Below are positions 62,072-64,000 of a DNA stretch of 64,000 nucleotides, piece after piece. How positions within the stretch are numbered: position 1 is the first letter of the stretch; every line of letters starts with the position of its first letter. The translations under genes and the position numbers were made by a program. The notes below the pieces were generated by a model. That model was given only the letters and a program-made list of their open reading frames with translations. It had not been told where the DNA came from and ran no database searches. The DNA comes from Acidiferrobacter thiooxydans (GTDB taxonomy: Bacteria; Pseudomonadota; Gammaproteobacteria; Acidiferrobacterales; Acidiferrobacteraceae): the NCBI RefSeq assembly GCF_003333315.1, contig NZ_PSYR01000001.1:956501-1020500 (forward strand), read 5' to 3'.

Positions 62072-63208
62072 ATGACTGGCAAACGTCACCACTACGTCCC
62101 GCGGTTCTTGCAGGCTGGCTTTAATAGTCGACCTGGGGAGAGGGCCAGACGGGCTTGGCTCTATCGGAAAGGTGGGGCGACGCCTCTCGAGGTAACGCTG
62201 AAGCACATCAGTGTTGAGGTGTCCTTTTATCGTTATCAGGCGTCTGGGGTGGACATCTCCGCGGACGAAGCCATTACGCGCGCAGAGGGGCAGCGCTTGG
62301 CGCCACTTGTACAGAAATTGCGAACAGGGAATCCGACAAGCATACTGGACCCTGCGGCTTTGGCGGAGCTCTTTGCGCATATTTACGCCCGGACAAAGGC
62401 TCTATGGGAAATAGGGAGACTGCAAGCCCCGCTGATGTTTGAGCGGCTTGCCACGTTCACGCGGGACCCGCAGGCCATACAGAGTGTCCTGCCGCGACTC
62501 TTAGAGACGCAACGTCCCATCGTTACACGGCTCCTAGCATCGCGTTATCCTGACCGAGATGTTGGCGAGTTGTTGTCCGAATGGGGAGAGCAAATCCAAG
62601 GCGTCGCGTCGGAAAAGTTGAGTGCAGATATCGGCCGCATATCGGATGCGCTTTTGGGGTGGGCTTTGCGGGCCCTCCAGGTAAGTAAGGTCCAATCCAT
62701 GCAAGAGCTTTCGAAGAACCCTGCGCTAGCGAAGAGGTTCCACGGTTGCACGTTTCGCCTGCTGGAGTTTGACGGCGCACGGCTCGTGCAAGGCGATACG
62801 CCCGTCGTATTTTACCGGGTGGGCGGTTTTACGCCCATGCTGGCAAAAGACGAGTCGTTCGATTACGCGTTCCTGCCGGTTACTCCTATGCGAGTGGTGG
62901 TGGCGTGCGTCAGAGATATACCTCATTCCTGGGAGGAGTTGCGCGACGCCAGCATCGCGTGCTCCCACGAACACTTTATTGCAGCCGCGCGATATCCGGA
63001 ATTGGCCACGCTGGCAACCACCATCGGACACAGTTTCCCGGCTGTGACCGACGCGGACATTGAAAAGCTCTTCGCGGAGGCGGTTGCCCTAACGTCTGCG
63101 GCGGATTGGCTGGGTACCGACGCGGGGGCGATGGTTGAGCGCCTAGCGCATGAGTGTTTGTGGCCGCCACAAGACGGGGGGCCGTCATCGTCTGGAGAAG
63201 AAAAATGA
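62072..63208 (+). CDS. DUF4238 protein
   Basis: 378 residues with the DUF4238 signature KRHHYVPRFLQAGFNSRPG at the N-terminus and FAHIYARTKALWE. DUF4238 proteins are frequent in mobile and defence regions; activity unknown. It starts 34 bases after the 61171 gene and overlaps the next gene as ATGA, suggesting an operon with hsdMS. Confidence 0.75.
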   Translation: MTGKRHHYVPRFLQAGFNSRPGERARRAWLYRKGGATPLEVTLKHISVEVSFYRYQASGVDISADEAITRAEGQRLAPLVQKLRTGNPTSILDPAALAELFAHIYARTKALWEIGRLQAPLMFERLATFTRDPQAIQSVLPRLLETQRPIVTRLLASRYPDRDVGELLSEWGEQIQGVASEKLSADIGRISDALLGWALRALQVSKVQSMQELSKNPALAKRFHGCTFRLLEFDGARLVQGDTPVVFYRVGGFTPMLAKDESFDYAFLPVTPMRVVVACVRDIPHSWEELRDASIACSHEHFIAAARYPELATLATTIGHSFPAVTDADIEKLFAEAVALTSAADWLGTDAGAMVERLAHECLWPPQDGGPSSSGEEK

Positions 63209-64000
63209 GCACGGAATCAATGCAGTTCGAATGGCCTGAAGGAAACCCGAGTAACGAAGCGGAATTTGACCGCCTCATGTGGGCCTTAGACAAGCATCTG
63301 GCGGAGCGGAGGGGCCAGCCTCTGCATCGGTTAATGGGATTCTACATTGAGGACGCCCTGCGGGAGGCTAGGCTAGACTGCGGTGTAACCTACGCATGGC
63401 GGTCGGAGTCGGCAAGGGAGCCCGGTTACGCAGGGGAGCCGCTAGTGGCGAAGGCTTACCGGTGGTACGGCCAAGTCTACGGCGTAAAGGTGTCCGGGCG
63501 GAACGCCGTCGCGGACATGTGGTCATCCGGATTTTTCCCGGCAATGCTCGGCAACGAGGCGGTATGGAAGGTGCGTATACCGATAAGAACGATGGGATGG
63601 CCGCATGTCGTTTGCGACGCGGAGGATTTCAAAGGTTCCGAGGGAGACAGCTATGTAAGCCATGACGCGGAAACGGTGAATGTTCTGCGCCTAGTCGAAA
63701 ACTTGCCGTTGAAGCTTATTGATTATATGTCAGAGGCGGAGCAAACCGATTTGACCGCAGTCTGTGCGATGGCCTTGTGTGCCATGGGATGGCTTCACGC
63801 TGCCAGAAAAATACTTGCCGCAAACAAAACAGTGGCTAAGAAGGACCGTGAGCTTTTGCAACATACACGTCAGGACTATGTGAGCTCTACTGTCAATTTG
63901 CTGGCCTACAACTACGCCCAGTCGCGTTGGTCGTCATCTCAGGCTATCGAAAAGATGATAAAGGGCTTATTGACGCTCGCCGGGAAAAAATATCCTAATG
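63205..64000 (+). CDS. Uncharacterised protein, 3' truncated by window edge
   Basis: Open frame of 265 codons to the window end: MSTESMQFEWPEGNPSNEAEFDRLMWALDKHLAER..., then FYIEDALREARLDCGVTYAWR and a helical end (DLTAVCAMALCAMGWLHAARKILAANKTVAKKDRELLQHTR). ATG overlaps the DUF4238 stop. No family recognised. The position right after DUF4238 in one operon suggests a related task. Confidence 0.65.
   Translation, partial: MSTESMQFEWPEGNPSNEAEFDRLMWALDKHLAERRGQPLHRLMGFYIEDALREARLDCGVTYAWRSESAREPGYAGEPLVAKAYRWYGQVYGVKVSGRNAVADMWSSGFFPAMLGNEAVWKVRIPIRTMGWPHVVCDAEDFKGSEGDSYVSHDAETVNVLRLVENLPLKLIDYMSEAEQTDLTAVCAMALCAMGWLHAARKILAANKTVAKKDRELLQHTRQDYVSSTVNLLAYNYAQSRWSSSQAIEKMIKGLLTLAGKKYPN

Overview
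The window looks like a GC-rich gammaproteobacterial chromosome. The left 6 kb carries the order recA-recX-alaS-lysC-csrA-tRNA-Ser(GCT)-tRNA-Arg(ACG). This matches the Enterobacteria-type recA/recX/alaS/csrA/serV/argV order, with lysC inserted as in many sulfur- and iron-oxidising gammaproteobacteria. An Acidiferrobacter- or Thioalkalivibrio-like lineage would fit, but no species can be named from sequence reading alone. The other conserved cargo is an MFS transporter (6.3-7.7 kb) and an overlapping FdhF/YdeP oxidoreductase - small winged-helix regulator - fdhD operon on the minus strand (15.5-18.9 kb).

From about 7.7 to 23 kb the window is a cluster of toxin-antitoxin (TA) loci, most of them decaying. 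They include AbiEii-like nucleotidyltransferase, Phd/PIN, RelE-like, MazF/PemK, HigBA and VapBC loci, plus one zeta-like and one VapBC locus that still look intact. Mixed in are a DUF2075 helicase/nuclease, fragments of IS1380, IS66 and TnpB, and a broken RuvC-like resolvase. In several loci the antitoxin frame is open while the toxin is frameshifted or deleted.

From 23 to 61 kb the window is dominated by nested mobile elements. An IS21-family element carries a KfrA-like passenger gene. There are three copies of one IS3-family element (IS3-A, 1261 bp), three copies of another (IS3-B, 1270 bp), one copy of a third (IS3-C), an IS5-family element, an IS66 element, a recombinase-in-trio (RIT) element and a Tn5/IS50-like element that carries a DruA-family (DUF4338) gene. 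Many boundaries can be fixed from target duplications: CTAA for IS5; GGC for two IS3-A insertions; CCT, GAA and GTG for the three IS3-B copies; CAGATAATC for the Tn5-like element; GCTCTTTC for IS66. Two oppositely oriented IS3-A copies flank a 1.4-kb segment (26.8-28.2 kb) that has evidently been inverted. Flipping it back rejoins both halves of the IS5 element, restores hsdR order and brings the istA ends into the same orientation.

A type I restriction-modification system is present but each subunit gene is interrupted. hsdR is in three pieces, lacks its N-terminus and has an in-frame TAG. hsdM is split by IS3-C and hsdS by IS3-B. Accessory genes typical of defence islands lie around it: DUF4145, small membrane proteins, DUF6883/DUF4926, HigBA, a DUF4238 protein, a gene overlapping the hsdS stop, and a TIR-like (CAP12/Pycsar-effector type) protein. 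At 43.3-44.6 kb there is the remnant end of an integrative element: the 3' half of a tRNA-Val(CAC), seven 11-bp tandem repeats, two AlpA-like regulators and a duplicated 92-bp hairpin repeat, next to the TIR-like gene. The nearby integrase survives only as its N-terminal 90 residues.
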